DNA of 64,000 bases from an uncultured Mucilaginibacter sp. (GCF_913773635.1 NZ_CAJYGQ010000005.1:62001-126000), one strand, 5' to 3'. Shown: positions 37,645 to 47,330, counted from the first letter of the stretch. The notes: generated by a model from the letters alone, not told the origin. Translations and numbers: made by a program.

Positions 37645-37998
37645 TATCATAACGTACTGTATAATATATAGCTTGGAAACCCTGTCTGAAATTTTGGACA
37701 GGGTTTCTGTCTTTAAAGCCAATCGCAACATTCAAAACAGTGAATATTACGCTTTTCTGTTAATCAAATGATTAAGTAATGACACCGTTTATACTTAGCC
37801 ATATTAATTTTGTATGAAATAATACAAACGCTTGTTTGCAGGCACACCATTTGCAAATTGTGGTTTATATGAAACAGATGACCTTAAATAAGAGAGTTTT
37901 ACGAGCGAGGATTTTTGAGTGGGTGATGGTTAAAGGTCCTGAATTATTTGTGAGTTTGATGTCGTAAGTGTAACATTGCTGATTATTTAATCAGTTAA
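37645..37998. other. Spacer between groEL and the mscS-type gene
   Basis: Holds the groEL terminator and, at 37805-37812, an exact TAATTTTG (-7 type) box overlapped by an inverted repeat, TTTGTAT-N6-ATACAAA (37809-37828). These may be the promoter and operator of the channel gene, though its leader would be about 180 bases. No ORF or RNA gene is evident. Confidence 0.4.
37676..37714 (+). terminator. Terminator after groEL
   Basis: GAAACCCTGTC and GACAGGGTTTC arms with a ten-base loop, followed by TGTCTTT. Confidence 0.85.
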
Positions 37999-38820
37999 AT
38001 GTATACCCTGCCAATTGCTCAAACAGAAGTAGTTCCCTCCATCAGTGATTTATACAACAATGCCTATCATTGGGTTATTAAAAGCGGCCCAAAAGTAGTT
38101 ATAGGAATAATACTTTTTTTTATTGGCTTATGGCTAATCCGACAGCTCCGTAAATGGATGACCCGCCGGATGGCAAGTAAGCAAATCCACTCCTCCTTAC
38201 AACCATTTTTTCTTAGTTTAACTATTACAGGCCTGCATATGGTGCTTGTTGTAGTGGTTATGGAAATTATGGGGCTTGAGCTCACCATATTTACTGCTAT
38301 TTTAAGTGCGGCTACTGTTGCGGCAGGTTTAGCTTTATCGGGCACGCTACAAAATTTTGCGGGCGGGGTAATGATATTGTTGCTTAAGCCTTTTGATATA
38401 GGTGATAATATAATAGCGCAGGGGCAAAACGGTAAGGTTACTTCCATACAGGTTTTTTATACCGTTGTGCTTACGTTTGATAACAAAACAGTTATTATTC
38501 CAAACGGCAAGCTGTTTAATGAAGTTATTACCAATGTATCGCGCGAAGGTAAGCGGCGTTTGGATGTTGACTTTAAGCTGGGCTTTGTTGCCGATCATGA
38601 CTTAGTAGTTAATATTATTAAGCAGGCAGTTGCACAAACTCCCGGAATTTTGAGCGAGCCGGCTCCACTCGCTAGTGTTTGGCAAATTGAGTTTGATGGC
38701 GTTAAGTATACCTCAAGGGTTTGGGTACAGGCGTCAGAATATACTAGCGCACAAATGGGGCTTACCAAGCGAATTATGGACGGCTTGAAAAGTGCCGGCG
38801 TTAAATTGCCAGGAACCTGA
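37999..38820 (+). CDS. MscS-type mechanosensitive channel
   Basis: Small-conductance mechanosensitive channel of the inner membrane that opens on hypo-osmotic stress. The 273 residues have three membrane helices (about 31-51, 70-90, 93-112). The third holds the MscS pore pattern AATVAAGLALSGTLQNFAGG. The beta domain follows with GDNIIAQGQNGKV and an IIPNG motif (about 158-162), then the C-terminal vestibule. It is typical of the short MscS class with no extra domains. The gene is monocistronic, and no terminator is obvious after it. Confidence 0.93.
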   Translation: MYTLPIAQTEVVPSISDLYNNAYHWVIKSGPKVVIGIILFFIGLWLIRQLRKWMTRRMASKQIHSSLQPFFLSLTITGLHMVLVVVVMEIMGLELTIFTAILSAATVAAGLALSGTLQNFAGGVMILLLKPFDIGDNIIAQGQNGKVTSIQVFYTVVLTFDNKTVIIPNGKLFNEVITNVSREGKRRLDVDFKLGFVADHDLVVNIIKQAVAQTPGILSEPAPLASVWQIEFDGVKYTSRVWVQASEYTSAQMGLTKRIMDGLKSAGVKLPGT

Positions 38821-38894
38821 TAGATTATAATTTCTACTTAAATTCAAGCTTTGTCGCTCCGCTCAAATATTCCTATTTAAATATTTAGTAGGCT

Positions 38895-38928
38895 TTTGGT
38901 TAAACACCATGTGCTATTCGTAAATTTG
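38895..38928 (+). promoter_or_regulatory. Promoter of sdaA
   Basis: TTTG at 38895-38898, a 22-base spacer and TAAATTTG at 38921-38928. The -7 box ends only seven bases before the ATG, so the transcript may be nearly leaderless. Confidence 0.5.
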
Positions 38929-38935
38929 TATTAGT

Positions 38936-40363
38936 ATGCAAAGAGAGCAGATTTCGGTATTTGATATTTTTAAAATTGGCATAGGCCCGTCAAGCTCACA
39001 CACTTTAGGGCCTTGGCGTGCTGCGCAGCAATTTGTTCAAATATTAAACGGTCAAAATGCTCTGGCCGATGTAGTGCAAATTAAAATTTTACTCTACGGC
39101 TCTTTAGCTAAAACAGGTAAAGGTCATGGTACCGATATTGCAATTTTGTTAGGGCTAACCGGCCATGATCCGGTTACTTTTGCTGTTGACCGCTTAGATG
39201 CAACCATAGAAAATATTCACACAACCCACCAGCTTAATGTAGGTGGCACGCATACGGTTAGTTTTGACAGTGACGACGACTTGCTTTTTTTATACACTCA
39301 AAGCTTACCCTATCATCCTAACGCAGTTACTTTTCAGGCATTTTTAAGTTCGGGGAAGGCAATAACGGAAACTTACTATTCTATTGGTGGCGGGTTTGTG
39401 GTAAAGGAAGGTGCAGAAAGTAATTGCAGTACTGAGGTTGACTTACCATTCCCGATAGATACGGCTAATGACTTGCTGCACTGGTGCCGCAAAACAGGTT
39501 TGAAAATTTCGGAAGTGGTAATGGAAAACGAGCTGGCCTGGCGTACCGAAAGTAAAACCCGTGATGGGGTGATGCAAATATTCAGGGTAATACGCGAGTG
39601 CGTTTATCGTGGGTGCCATACCACCGGTTATCTTCCGGGTGGATTGAATGTGGCGCGCAGGGCCGCAGGGCTTAACCGCAGACTTACCGGCGACAGGAGC
39701 TACCATAACTTCAACGAATGGGTTGATGTTGTTCGTGCTACGGGCAATGGCTTTCAAAATATATTAGATTGGGTGAGCTGTTTTGCCCTGGCTGTAAATG
39801 AAGAAAATGCATCCTTTGGGCGTGTAGTTACCGCCCCCACTAATGGCGCTGCCGGCGTTATACCTGCCGTGTTAATGTACTTTATAGCATTTTGCGATGG
39901 TTATAGTGATGACCGTATATTGCAATTCATACTAACAGCTTCTGAAGTTGGCAGTATATTTAAGAAGGGAGCAACTATATCGGCAGCTATGGGTGGTTGC
40001 CAGGCAGAAATTGGTGTATCATCAGCTATGGCTGCAGCTGCTTTAACTGAGTGCCTGGGCGGCTCGCAACGGCAAGTGCTTATGGCTGCAGAAATTGCCA
40101 TGGAGCATCACCTTGGCCTCACTTGTGACCCTATAGGCGGTTTGGTACAGGTTCCTTGCATTGAGCGCAATACCATGGGCGCTATAAAAGCTATAACTGC
40201 ATCGCAGCTAGCATTACAAACCAATCCCGATAATGCTAAGGTGAGTCTTGATGCCGTTGTTAAAACCATGTGGCAAACTGCCCTGGATATGAACTCGAAA
40301 TATAAAGAAACATCTGACGGCGGACTGGCCATCAATATACCGATAAGTTTGCCTGAGTGTTAG
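38936..40363 (+). CDS. sdaA: L-serine ammonia-lyase, iron-sulfur-dependent, single chain
   Basis: Deaminates L-serine to pyruvate and ammonia with a [4Fe-4S] cluster. The 475-residue protein joins the N-terminal beta domain, with [13 protein letters not shown] (about 16-28), and the catalytic alpha domain. The cluster cysteines lie in [16 protein letters not shown] and VPCIERN, the usual triad. This is the fused alpha-beta form with no ACT domain. It is monocistronic behind a very short leader and convergent with clpS. Confidence 0.95.
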   Translation: MQREQISVFDIFKIGIGPSSSHTLGPWRAAQQFVQILNGQNALADVVQIKILLYGSLAKTGKGHGTDIAILLGLTGHDPVTFAVDRLDATIENIHTTHQLNVGGTHTVSFDSDDDLLFLYTQSLPYHPNAVTFQAFLSSGKAITETYYSIGGGFVVKEGAESNCSTEVDLPFPIDTANDLLHWCRKTGLKISEVVMENELAWRTESKTRDGVMQIFRVIRECVYRGCHTTGYLPGGLNVARRAAGLNRRLTGDRSYHNFNEWVDVVRATGNGFQNILDWVSCFALAVNEENASFGRVVTAPTNGAAGVIPAVLMYFIAFCDGYSDDRILQFILTASEVGSIFKKGATISAAMGGCQAEIGVSSAMAAAALTECLGGSQRQVLMAAEIAMEHHLGLTCDPIGGLVQVPCIERNTMGAIKAITASQLALQTNPDNAKVSLDAVVKTMWQTALDMNSKYKETSDGGLAINIPISLPEC

Positions 40364-40365
40364 GG

Positions 40366-40397
40366 CGAGAGTCAAGAAGCAAGAGCCAGGAACCGAG
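40366..40397. repeat. Extra copy of the AGAGCCAAGAACC-type repeat
   Basis: Reads GAGAGTCAAGAAGCAAGAGC then CAGGAACC, very close to the arms around the decayed gene at 31635-32094. It stands alone just after sdaA, without a companion gene. Confidence 0.5.
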
Positions 40398-40516
40398 ACT
40401 TTTCCATTTGCTGCTTTTGAGTAATACCAGGAAATCTAAGAACCATCAAGACGATATATTTTTGCTTACGCGAAATCCTTTAGATTCTAAAAATTCTTAA
40501 AGTTCGCGTCTGGAAG

Positions 40517-40798
40517 TTAATCAACCGATACAGTTAACCCTTCTTGCTGCAAAATTTTGCGGTAGACTTCCATTTCGGTAAATGAGCCTTCCAGAACTGC
40601 GCATTTGCCCTCGTTGTGTACTTTCCAGGCAATTTTTTCAGATTGCGACTCCGAGTAGTCCAGGTATTTCATCATGCAGTAAATTACATGATCAAAAGTG
40701 TTTACATCATCGTTCCATAAAATAAGGCGATGCATCTCTTTAAGGCTCGCCAGTATCTCTTCAAGCGTCAGCGTTTCTTCCTGTACTTCGGTTGGCAT
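40517..40798 (-). CDS. clpS: ATP-dependent Clp protease adaptor ClpS
   Basis: N-degron adaptor that delivers proteins with N-terminal bulky residues to ClpAP. The 93-residue protein has a short acidic N-terminus. Its core carries the ClpS signature: LILWNDDVNTFDHVI (ligand pocket Asn/Asp pair and adjacent residues), KYLDYSESQSEKIAWKVH, and EGKCAVLEGS. No clpA gene is adjacent. A TAnnTTTG box 7 bases upstream of the ATG suggests a very short leader. The gene is convergent with sdaA. Confidence 0.94.
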   Translation of the reverse strand: MPTEVQEETLTLEEILASLKEMHRLILWNDDVNTFDHVIYCMMKYLDYSESQSEKIAWKVHNEGKCAVLEGSFTEMEVYRKILQQEGLTVSVD

Positions 40799-40805
40799 AT
40801 TACAG

Positions 40806-40813
40806 CAAAGATA
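40806..40813 (-). promoter_or_regulatory. -7 promoter box for clpS
   Basis: TATCTTTG on the minus strand is an exact TAnnTTTG match; it ends seven bases before the ATG. Confidence 0.4.
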
Positions 40814-40947
40814 CTATAAACGTTAAATTAATTAAAGAAAAGCTTTTTAACGCTTTACCAGTTGCATTTATTAATGCTTTGGTTTAACACATTTTAACTT
40901 TTACTATGGCTTTTTATGTATAAAATCGCAATGTAAAATACAGCTGT

Positions 40948-41676
40948 ATGACTGCTTCAAAATTGGGTGTTACATTATTGATTTTATTTTTTGCAACAGT
41001 GGTGCAAAAAGTAAATGCACAAAATTTAAGCTTAAAATGTACGGTGGTTGATAGTGTTACCAAAGAGCCTTTGCCCTACACATCATATAGTTTAAAAAGG
41101 CAAAAAGGTATTTTGGTAACAGATGCCAAAGGTCGTTTTAAATTAATGCTAAGTAGAACAATACAGCATGATACACTAATATTTACTTACAGTGCTTACA
41201 AGGAAGTGCAAATACCTGTTCTAAAATTAAAGGCAAACGATGTTATATTGTTACCACCCAAAGGGAGATTGCTTAAGACAGTTATAGTTAAAAATAGGAC
41301 GGCAAAGGAAGATTCGTTGGCCATGCGAAAGGAGTTTGCCAAAGATTTTGTGTTTACCAAGCCCAAGGTGATTGACGCTTTCAGTCTTACATCAATCAAC
41401 TTTGATATATTATACGCATCATTATCAAAAAAGAACAAACAACGTAAAAAGCTGCGAGCAATATTAGAGCGTGATGAACTTGATAATTATGTTGATAGTA
41501 GGTTTAACCGGCGCAACATATTAAGATTGGTTAAGCTTGATAGCATACAGCTGCGCACCTTCATGACCAGGCACCGGCCTTCATACACTAATCTTAAAAA
41601 ATTAACCGATTATGAACTGTTTGAATACATAAAGCGGGCCGCCGCTACCGACAGCCTGCCATTAAAGCATAATTAA
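40948..41676 (+). CDS. Exported carboxypeptidase-regulatory-like domain protein
   Basis: Secreted 242-residue protein with a signal peptide (about 1-25, ending VNAQ). A CarboxypepD_reg-like beta-sandwich (about 26-110) follows, with the common pattern KCTVVDSVTKEPLPYTSYSL and LVTDAKGRFKLML. The C-terminal part is a highly basic helical region (KKNKQRKKLRAIL) that I do not recognise. Such domains often occur at the N-terminus of TonB receptors, but there is no plug or barrel here. It is convergent with the MG2/plug protein, three bases apart. Confidence 0.7.
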   Translation: MTASKLGVTLLILFFATVVQKVNAQNLSLKCTVVDSVTKEPLPYTSYSLKRQKGILVTDAKGRFKLMLSRTIQHDTLIFTYSAYKEVQIPVLKLKANDVILLPPKGRLLKTVIVKNRTAKEDSLAMRKEFAKDFVFTKPKVIDAFSLTSINFDILYASLSKKNKQRKKLRAILERDELDNYVDSRFNRRNILRLVKLDSIQLRTFMTRHRPSYTNLKKLTDYELFEYIKRAAATDSLPLKHN

Positions 41677-41679
41677 TGA

Positions 41680-44400
41680 TTATTCAACTTTATAACGGAA
41701 CACTGTATGGCCCAGGTAGCCATCATCATTTATACCTTCAACAACTACACGGTACGTGCCCTTACTACCGGCATTGAAATATTCAAAAGATGCATTACCA
41801 TCTTTACTGGTTATCAGGCTTGGTTCCCAGTGTATGGTGGTCCGTAAGTCGGCAATTGCGGTATTAGTTTTTGGGTCGTCATACTTAGGCGCATAAAACT
41901 GCCTTGCGGTATAAAATCCTTTTGGCGTATAAGTCATAATACCGGGCGAGTAAATTTGCGAGGCATCATAATTATATTCACCGCCTCTTTTAGTGTTTAT
42001 AATCAATACTCCACCACTTCCACGGCCACCATATATTGCAGTATTGCCAATTGTGCGCAGTACTTCAACGCTGGCCACATTCATAGGCGGTATGGTTGAA
42101 AGGAAGTCGCTTTCAACATAAATACCGTCAACGATAAGTTGCATAGGCTGATTTTGACTACGGGTTGAGTAGGGTATGCCACCTCTGAATATTACACCAA
42201 GCAAGCGTCCCTGTAAACATTGGTCAATGGTAACGCAGCCTAATTTATCTAATAAATCGCTTGTAATCACCTGGTCGGCGTTACCGGCACCGTTTAAGTT
42301 TGCTGAGTTTGCCAAAGCCGGGTTTTTCTTCTTTTCGGTTACGGTAACCTCTTTAAGCATAATAGTGTGGTTACCTATGCCATACTTAGCCTCCTCATCA
42401 TATTGAGCTTTGCTGTTTTTAAGATAAGTGAGCAATGCAGCCGAACTGTTAACCTGTACATCAGGCATTGATTTGTTTTTTACCGTTGTAGGCAGCGGCA
42501 TTTTATCAAGCACTATGTCAACATTTTTTCCGCCCTTTGCCGTGCGTGCCTGCAGTACAAATTTTATACTGTCTTTAAACACCATATTTTTAAACGCAAA
42601 ACGGCCTTGGGCATCAGCTACGGTATCAATAATAAAGGTACCGCCGGCGGTAGTAAATAGGGTAATTTTGTCGTTAGGCACTGGTTTGCCACCTGATGTT
42701 TTGATGGTTCCCGCTATTTGCAAAGTTTTTTCAGGCTGGTATCTTACAGGTGGAAACTGCCCGGCCAACAAAGCTTTCCACTCAAACCTGCGGTAACCTT
42801 GCGTAAGCATCAAAATGTCAAGGTCTGCTGCAGTAGTTGCATTTACATCAGTAAAATAGTAGTTAGGCTGCTCTATATACCCTTTTAAATCTGATGTTAA
42901 AAGAATTTGAGACAGTATGCCCGATTCGTCTGCATCTTTCACAGGTACTTTCGATTCATCAATAACCGCTGCCGAAAATGCCCCCAAAGCAGGTTTATCA
43001 TCATTAGTTTTGGCAGCTATGTTGATTTTTACTTTTTCGCGCGGGGCAAAAGCTGTTTTATTTGCCGATACGTCAACTTTTAAAATATCGGTTTGGTGTT
43101 GAATAAATACAATACGTTCATTAATTGGCTGCCCGCTTGCGTCAAACAGGGTAAACTGCGCAATCCCCGACGGGAATTTACTTTTAGCAACCTGGGCGCC
43201 AAAATTTATTGAGCCATTAGTGTTTTTCGCCGCATAGCAAATTACGCCGCCCGATTGCCCTACTACATAGGTGCTTTTGCCGGTCATGCTACTACTGCCA
43301 ATTATTTTTATACTGATGTTTTGCGCATCAGTATTGTTCACCAGCATTACGTACCCATCATTCTGGCTTGCCGGAAGACTAACTGTGTTTTGAGAGCCGT
43401 CAGGATAAGTAAGGCTGGCTTTATAGGTTTTGCCACTTTCAGGCGTAAAAGCAAAGCTTCCCATGCCTAAGTGTTTAGTAGTAACTTCGGCAACTTCCTT
43501 GTTTGTGTTGTCAATAACCTTTCCTTTTACTTCAACACCTAAACCGTTAGCGTCAACCGCTTTAAAAGCTACTCTTGAACGTATTCCGTTTACCATATAG
43601 CCACTCTCAGGAAAGAACTGTACATCAGCTAACCCCGATGTTGTTGTAAGATTTATTGTTTTGGTAACGGTTTTCTTATCGGCAACCTTAATATCAGTGG
43701 TGATTTTACCCGAAGTTACCGGGGCCGATGTTGCATTGATAAAACTGATGGACAGATTACCTTTGGTATCTGTTGTGCCTTTACCCTTCAGTATCTGTTT
43801 GTCATTTATCCTTACGTTATAATTGACTTCATTGCCGGCAAAAGGCGCCTTATCCAAATTGCTGAAATTAATTACAGCATCAACCTTTTGACCGTTATTA
43901 AGCTTTGAATAGGTATAACTTGCCTGTGTAAAAACAGTATTAGTGGCTGCATTGCCAATAGCAATCTTTTTTTGGAAGAAATACTCTTCGCCCGCATTAC
44001 GCATCCAGTTGGTATAGGCACGTATACGGTAATTGCCTTCTTGCAGGGTATCACTTAAGGCAAAGTCTCCCCAGGCAACACCGCTGGTAACGGGCAGCTT
44101 TACCCATTGTTTAACCGAGTCGCGCTCATCAATCAATTCAACATTTAAAGCACCGCTTAATGCCGATAGCTGATGCTTGCCGCCAACTGTTACATAGGCC
44201 TTAAACCAAATGTTGTCACCAACGCCGTAATAGGGTTTGTCAAACTGTAAATACACCTTTTCAAAGGGAGCATCCGAACTCCATTTTTCCAGGGCTGATG
44301 CAATTTTTTGTATCGGGTCGTCGTCAAGCTTTACAAAGGCTGTAGCTATAACAGTAACCAGAATGACCAGAAAGCCGGCGACAGGTTTTTTTAGGTTCAT
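41680..44400 (-). CDS. MG2-domain protein with C-terminal TonB plug domain and no barrel
   Basis: Large exported protein of 906 residues with a signal or anchor segment at about 5-23. The N-terminus has an alpha-2-macroglobulin MG2-like domain (FDKPYYGVGDNIWFKAYV, about 53-70), followed by several beta-sandwich domains. Residues about 690-830 resemble the TonB-receptor plug (DQCLQGRLLGVIFRGG, QLIVDGIYVES, VASVEVLRTIGN, YGGRGSGGVLIINTKRG). No 22-strand barrel follows; the protein ends within about 75 residues. Proteins of this kind occur across Bacteroidota, with unknown function. Confidence 0.82.
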   Translation of the reverse strand: MNLKKPVAGFLVILVTVIATAFVKLDDDPIQKIASALEKWSSDAPFEKVYLQFDKPYYGVGDNIWFKAYVTVGGKHQLSALSGALNVELIDERDSVKQWVKLPVTSGVAWGDFALSDTLQEGNYRIRAYTNWMRNAGEEYFFQKKIAIGNAATNTVFTQASYTYSKLNNGQKVDAVINFSNLDKAPFAGNEVNYNVRINDKQILKGKGTTDTKGNLSISFINATSAPVTSGKITTDIKVADKKTVTKTINLTTTSGLADVQFFPESGYMVNGIRSRVAFKAVDANGLGVEVKGKVIDNTNKEVAEVTTKHLGMGSFAFTPESGKTYKASLTYPDGSQNTVSLPASQNDGYVMLVNNTDAQNISIKIIGSSSMTGKSTYVVGQSGGVICYAAKNTNGSINFGAQVAKSKFPSGIAQFTLFDASGQPINERIVFIQHQTDILKVDVSANKTAFAPREKVKINIAAKTNDDKPALGAFSAAVIDESKVPVKDADESGILSQILLTSDLKGYIEQPNYYFTDVNATTAADLDILMLTQGYRRFEWKALLAGQFPPVRYQPEKTLQIAGTIKTSGGKPVPNDKITLFTTAGGTFIIDTVADAQGRFAFKNMVFKDSIKFVLQARTAKGGKNVDIVLDKMPLPTTVKNKSMPDVQVNSSAALLTYLKNSKAQYDEEAKYGIGNHTIMLKEVTVTEKKKNPALANSANLNGAGNADQVITSDLLDKLGCVTIDQCLQGRLLGVIFRGGIPYSTRSQNQPMQLIVDGIYVESDFLSTIPPMNVASVEVLRTIGNTAIYGGRGSGGVLIINTKRGGEYNYDASQIYSPGIMTYTPKGFYTARQFYAPKYDDPKTNTAIADLRTTIHWEPSLITSKDGNASFEYFNAGSKGTYRVVVEGINDDGYLGHTVFRYKVE

Positions 44401-44595
44401 ATAAAAAGGCAGATGTTTTTTATCGAAATAAATGTACGCAAAACATTAACATATAGGCAATAACCTAACGTATTACAAATTAGTTTGGGGTAGGGGAAAG
44501 GCGAGTAGGCTGCGGCTGTTTAAGCTAACCGCAACAGGTGTTTGAATACAGTGTAAATTATTTAGACGATAAACTTTAAAAAGGTTTAATGCCTT

Positions 44596-45132
44596 TTAAA
44601 ATTTATTCTTCCACATCATGCTTTCAACCGGGCGGGTTGATGGATTATTATATTTAGCGTTGCCTTTGCTGTTATACATAGTTTCAATTTCACCTTCAAC
44701 AACAAAGTAAATAAGCTGGCCTATGGGCATGCCCGTATACACGCGCACGGGTTGCGCTACCGAAATTTCAAGCGTCCAGGTGTTGCAAAAGCCTACATCT
44801 CCTTTGCCGGCAGTAGCATGTATATCAATACCTAAACGGCCCGTGCTTGATTTTCCTTCCAAAAAAGGAACATGACTATGAGTTTCGGTATACTCCATAG
44901 TAACGCCCAGGTAAAGGGTGCCGGGTTGCAAAACAAATCCGTCTTTAGGAATTTCAAACCCGTCAATTTCATTATGAACTTTAGCATCGAGCACCCGGTT
45001 ACGGTAGGTTGCCAGGTATTTACCTAAATGTACATCGTATGAATTTGTACCCAGGCACTCGCGTTTAAAAGGCTCAATAATGATGGTTCCTTTTTCAATT
45101 TCCTCTAAAATTCGTTTGTCTGATAAAATCAT
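44596..45132 (-). CDS. dcd: dCTP deaminase
   Basis: Deaminates dCTP to dUTP on the way to dTTP. The 178-residue trimeric enzyme has the motifs FKRECLGTNSYDVHLG, LEGKSSTGRLGI and GKGDVGFCNTWTLEI, where the catalytic-type Glu of the TLEI sequence is preserved. The VEGE-type C-terminal lid is present. A dUTPase-fused form is not seen. Monocistronic and divergent from the phosphopantetheinyl transferase gene. Confidence 0.94.
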   Translation of the reverse strand: MILSDKRILEEIEKGTIIIEPFKRECLGTNSYDVHLGKYLATYRNRVLDAKVHNEIDGFEIPKDGFVLQPGTLYLGVTMEYTETHSHVPFLEGKSSTGRLGIDIHATAGKGDVGFCNTWTLEISVAQPVRVYTGMPIGQLIYFVVEGEIETMYNSKGNAKYNNPSTRPVESMMWKNKF

Positions 45133-45175
45133 TTTGCGGTGACGGGTTACACCGACGAAATTAAATTATTTAACC

Positions 45176-45183
45176 TAATTTTG
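45176..45183 (+). promoter_or_regulatory. -7 promoter box for the PPTase-lipB unit
   Basis: TAATTTTG is an exact TAnnTTTG match, 24 bases before the ATG at 45208. Confidence 0.4.
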
Positions 45184-45207
45184 CGCTCTGTTTTTGTAAT
45201 TTAACAA

Positions 45208-45846
45208 ATGGCCATAGCTTTTAATAAACAGGTAGACGCTGATACCGAATTTGCGCTGTGGCGCATAGAGGAAGAAGCAGGCTCCCTGTACCACCAGTTG
45301 CAGTTAAATGATGAAGAAAAGGCTTTTGTAGAGCAACTGGCTAATGGTAAGCGCCATTTACATTGGCTGGCCACCCGCGTTTTACTGCGAACCATGCTGC
45401 ACACCAATGAGTATATTGACTGTAAAATTGATGTGCATGGCAAGCCCTACCTGGTTAATTTGCCTTACCATATTTCATTAAGTCATTCTTTTGATTACGC
45501 TGCAGTTATGATAAGCCGAAGCCGCCCTGTGGGTATTGATATTGAGCAGGTAAAGCAAAAGGTTGAACGTATTGCACCAAAGTTTTTAACGCCTGCAGAA
45601 CGGGCTGTTATTGACGCGCAACATACAATTAATCAATTATATGTTTGCTGGTGCGCTAAAGAAGCTATTTACAAATGTTATGGCCAAAAAGAGGTATCAT
45701 TTTTAGATAACATAGCGTTACAGCCATTTGCATTTGCACCTGAGGGAAGCCTTAAAGCTAACTTGAGCAAAGGAGATATTAATATTGACTATAATGTTAA
45801 TTACCTGCAATACGAAGATTACATGATAGGTTACGTAAAAGCTTAA
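45208..45846 (+). CDS. 4'-phosphopantetheinyl transferase (Sfp-type)
   Basis: Transfers the phosphopantetheine arm of CoA to carrier proteins. The 212-residue protein has the conserved LSHS at 91-94, the metal-binding D111 and E113 in VGIDIEQ, and the catalytic segment WCAKEAIYK (K151, E152). It is short for Sfp but fits the compact Bacteroidota type. It is three bases from lipB on the same strand. The pairing of carrier-protein priming with octanoyl-ACP use gives a sensible shared operon. Confidence 0.88.
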   Translation: MAIAFNKQVDADTEFALWRIEEEAGSLYHQLQLNDEEKAFVEQLANGKRHLHWLATRVLLRTMLHTNEYIDCKIDVHGKPYLVNLPYHISLSHSFDYAAVMISRSRPVGIDIEQVKQKVERIAPKFLTPAERAVIDAQHTINQLYVCWCAKEAIYKCYGQKEVSFLDNIALQPFAFAPEGSLKANLSKGDINIDYNVNYLQYEDYMIGYVKA

Positions 45847-45849
45847 GCC

Positions 45850-46587
45850 ATGAAGAACAAGCAGGTAGAATACCAGGATTGGGGATTGATTGATTATAAA
45901 GAAGCCTGGGATAAGCAGGAAAGTATTTTTAGCCAAAGCGTACAGCTTAAAACCCGTATACGCAATCATCAGCAGGCGGTTTTGGCTGGTGCTGAACAAG
46001 AGGGTGAAGAAATATTAACGCCCAACTATCTTATTTTTTGTGAGCACCCGCATGTGTACACGCTGGGCAAAAGCGGTAAGGCCGATCATCTTTTACTTGA
46101 TGAGGCCGGGCTTAAGGAGAAAGATGCCGTTTACTATCCTATTAACCGTGGGGGCGATATCACCTATCACGGACCCGGCCAGCTAGTAGCATATCCAATT
46201 TTAGACCTTGATAATTTTTTTACTGATATACACCTTTACCTGCGTACCCTGGAAGAGGCCGTTATACAAACATTAGCACATTACGGCATTGCAGCCGGCC
46301 GTTACCCGGGCTATACAGGCGTTTGGCTCGACCCGGATAATGAGCAGCGTGCCCGCAAAATTTGCGCTATGGGCGTGCGCTGTAGTCGTTGGGTAACTAT
46401 GCACGGGCTGGCACTCAATGTTAATGCCAACCTAAGCTATTTTGGCCACATTGTACCCTGCGGTATTAATGATAAAGCTGTAGCCTCCATGGAAAACGAG
46501 CTGGGAAGAAAAGTGGATATGAATGAAGTTAAAGAAATCCTTAAGCACCATATTTCCGTACAGTTTGGTATGGAGATGATGGGATGA
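45850..46587 (+). CDS. lipB: Octanoyltransferase
   Basis: Moves octanoyl from acyl carrier protein to apo-lipoyl domains, the first step of de novo lipoylation. The 245 residues have RGGDITYHGPGQLVAYPI (100-117), the lysine K170 in RKICAMGV, and the catalytic C204 in IVPCGI. An extended N-terminus of about 25 residues is present. It overlaps the SGNH hydrolase gene by four bases and follows the PPTase gene by three, so the three form an operon. Its product would serve SucB, whose gene is at 1234-2847. Confidence 0.95.
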   Translation: MKNKQVEYQDWGLIDYKEAWDKQESIFSQSVQLKTRIRNHQQAVLAGAEQEGEEILTPNYLIFCEHPHVYTLGKSGKADHLLLDEAGLKEKDAVYYPINRGGDITYHGPGQLVAYPILDLDNFFTDIHLYLRTLEEAVIQTLAHYGIAAGRYPGYTGVWLDPDNEQRARKICAMGVRCSRWVTMHGLALNVNANLSYFGHIVPCGINDKAVASMENELGRKVDMNEVKEILKHHISVQFGMEMMG

Positions 46588-47297
46588 GAAAGACAAGCCT
46601 GATTGTATTATTGATTGTAGCCTTAACCGGCTGCGCAAATAAAGCCATGAAAGAGATAGAAGCTAACCCTCCGGGTTCATCATTGCCTAAAGATGGATTA
46701 AGTTATTTAGCTCTGGGCGATTCATATACTATTGGCGAGGCTGTACCGGCCGAAGCATCGTTCCCATACCAGCTGTCAGCCGGTTTGACAAAGCAGCAAA
46801 TTAAAACAGCAGCCCCAACCATTATTGCTCGCACCGGCTGGACAACCGACGAACTCATTGCGGCCATTAAACAGCGTTCAATTACTCAAACGTTTGATAT
46901 AGTTACTTTACTTATTGGTGTAAACAATCAATATCGCGGTTATAATATTAACACCTACCGCGCCGAATTTGTGCAGCTACTCAATACGGCAATTGCTTAT
47001 GCAGGAGGCAACAAAAGACGTGTCTTTGTGGTATCGATACCTGATTGGGGAGTAACACCTTTTGCGCAAGGAAGAGACCGCACGCAAATTGCCCGCGAAA
47101 TTGACCAGTATAATGCTATAAATAAGGAGGAAGCTCTGAAAGCAGGAGTGAGTTATACAGATATCACACCCGGCTCGCGCAATGCCGCTACTGACGCTGC
47201 TTTGGTAGCTACTGATGGTTTGCATCCGTCGGGTAAAATGTATAGCGAATGGGTAGCTAAATTGTTGCCCGGGTTTGTGAAAACGTTTGGTAATTAG
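46584..47297 (+). CDS. SGNH/GDSL hydrolase lipoprotein
   Basis: Lipid-anchored esterase or lipase of 237 residues. The lipobox is LTGC (C17). The block I serine is S47 in LGDSYT, block III is in LIGVNNQY, and the terminal Asp-His pair is in TDGLHPSG. The usual substrates are esters, such as acylated sugars, but none can be assigned here. Translation is probably coupled to lipB through the ATGA overlap. Confidence 0.88.
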   Translation: MRKTSLIVLLIVALTGCANKAMKEIEANPPGSSLPKDGLSYLALGDSYTIGEAVPAEASFPYQLSAGLTKQQIKTAAPTIIARTGWTTDELIAAIKQRSITQTFDIVTLLIGVNNQYRGYNINTYRAEFVQLLNTAIAYAGGNKRRVFVVSIPDWGVTPFAQGRDRTQIAREIDQYNAINKEEALKAGVSYTDITPGSRNAATDAALVATDGLHPSGKMYSEWVAKLLPGFVKTFGN

Positions 47298-47330
47298 CAT
47301 ATTGCCATTGCCTATCGCAATGCTGTATCT

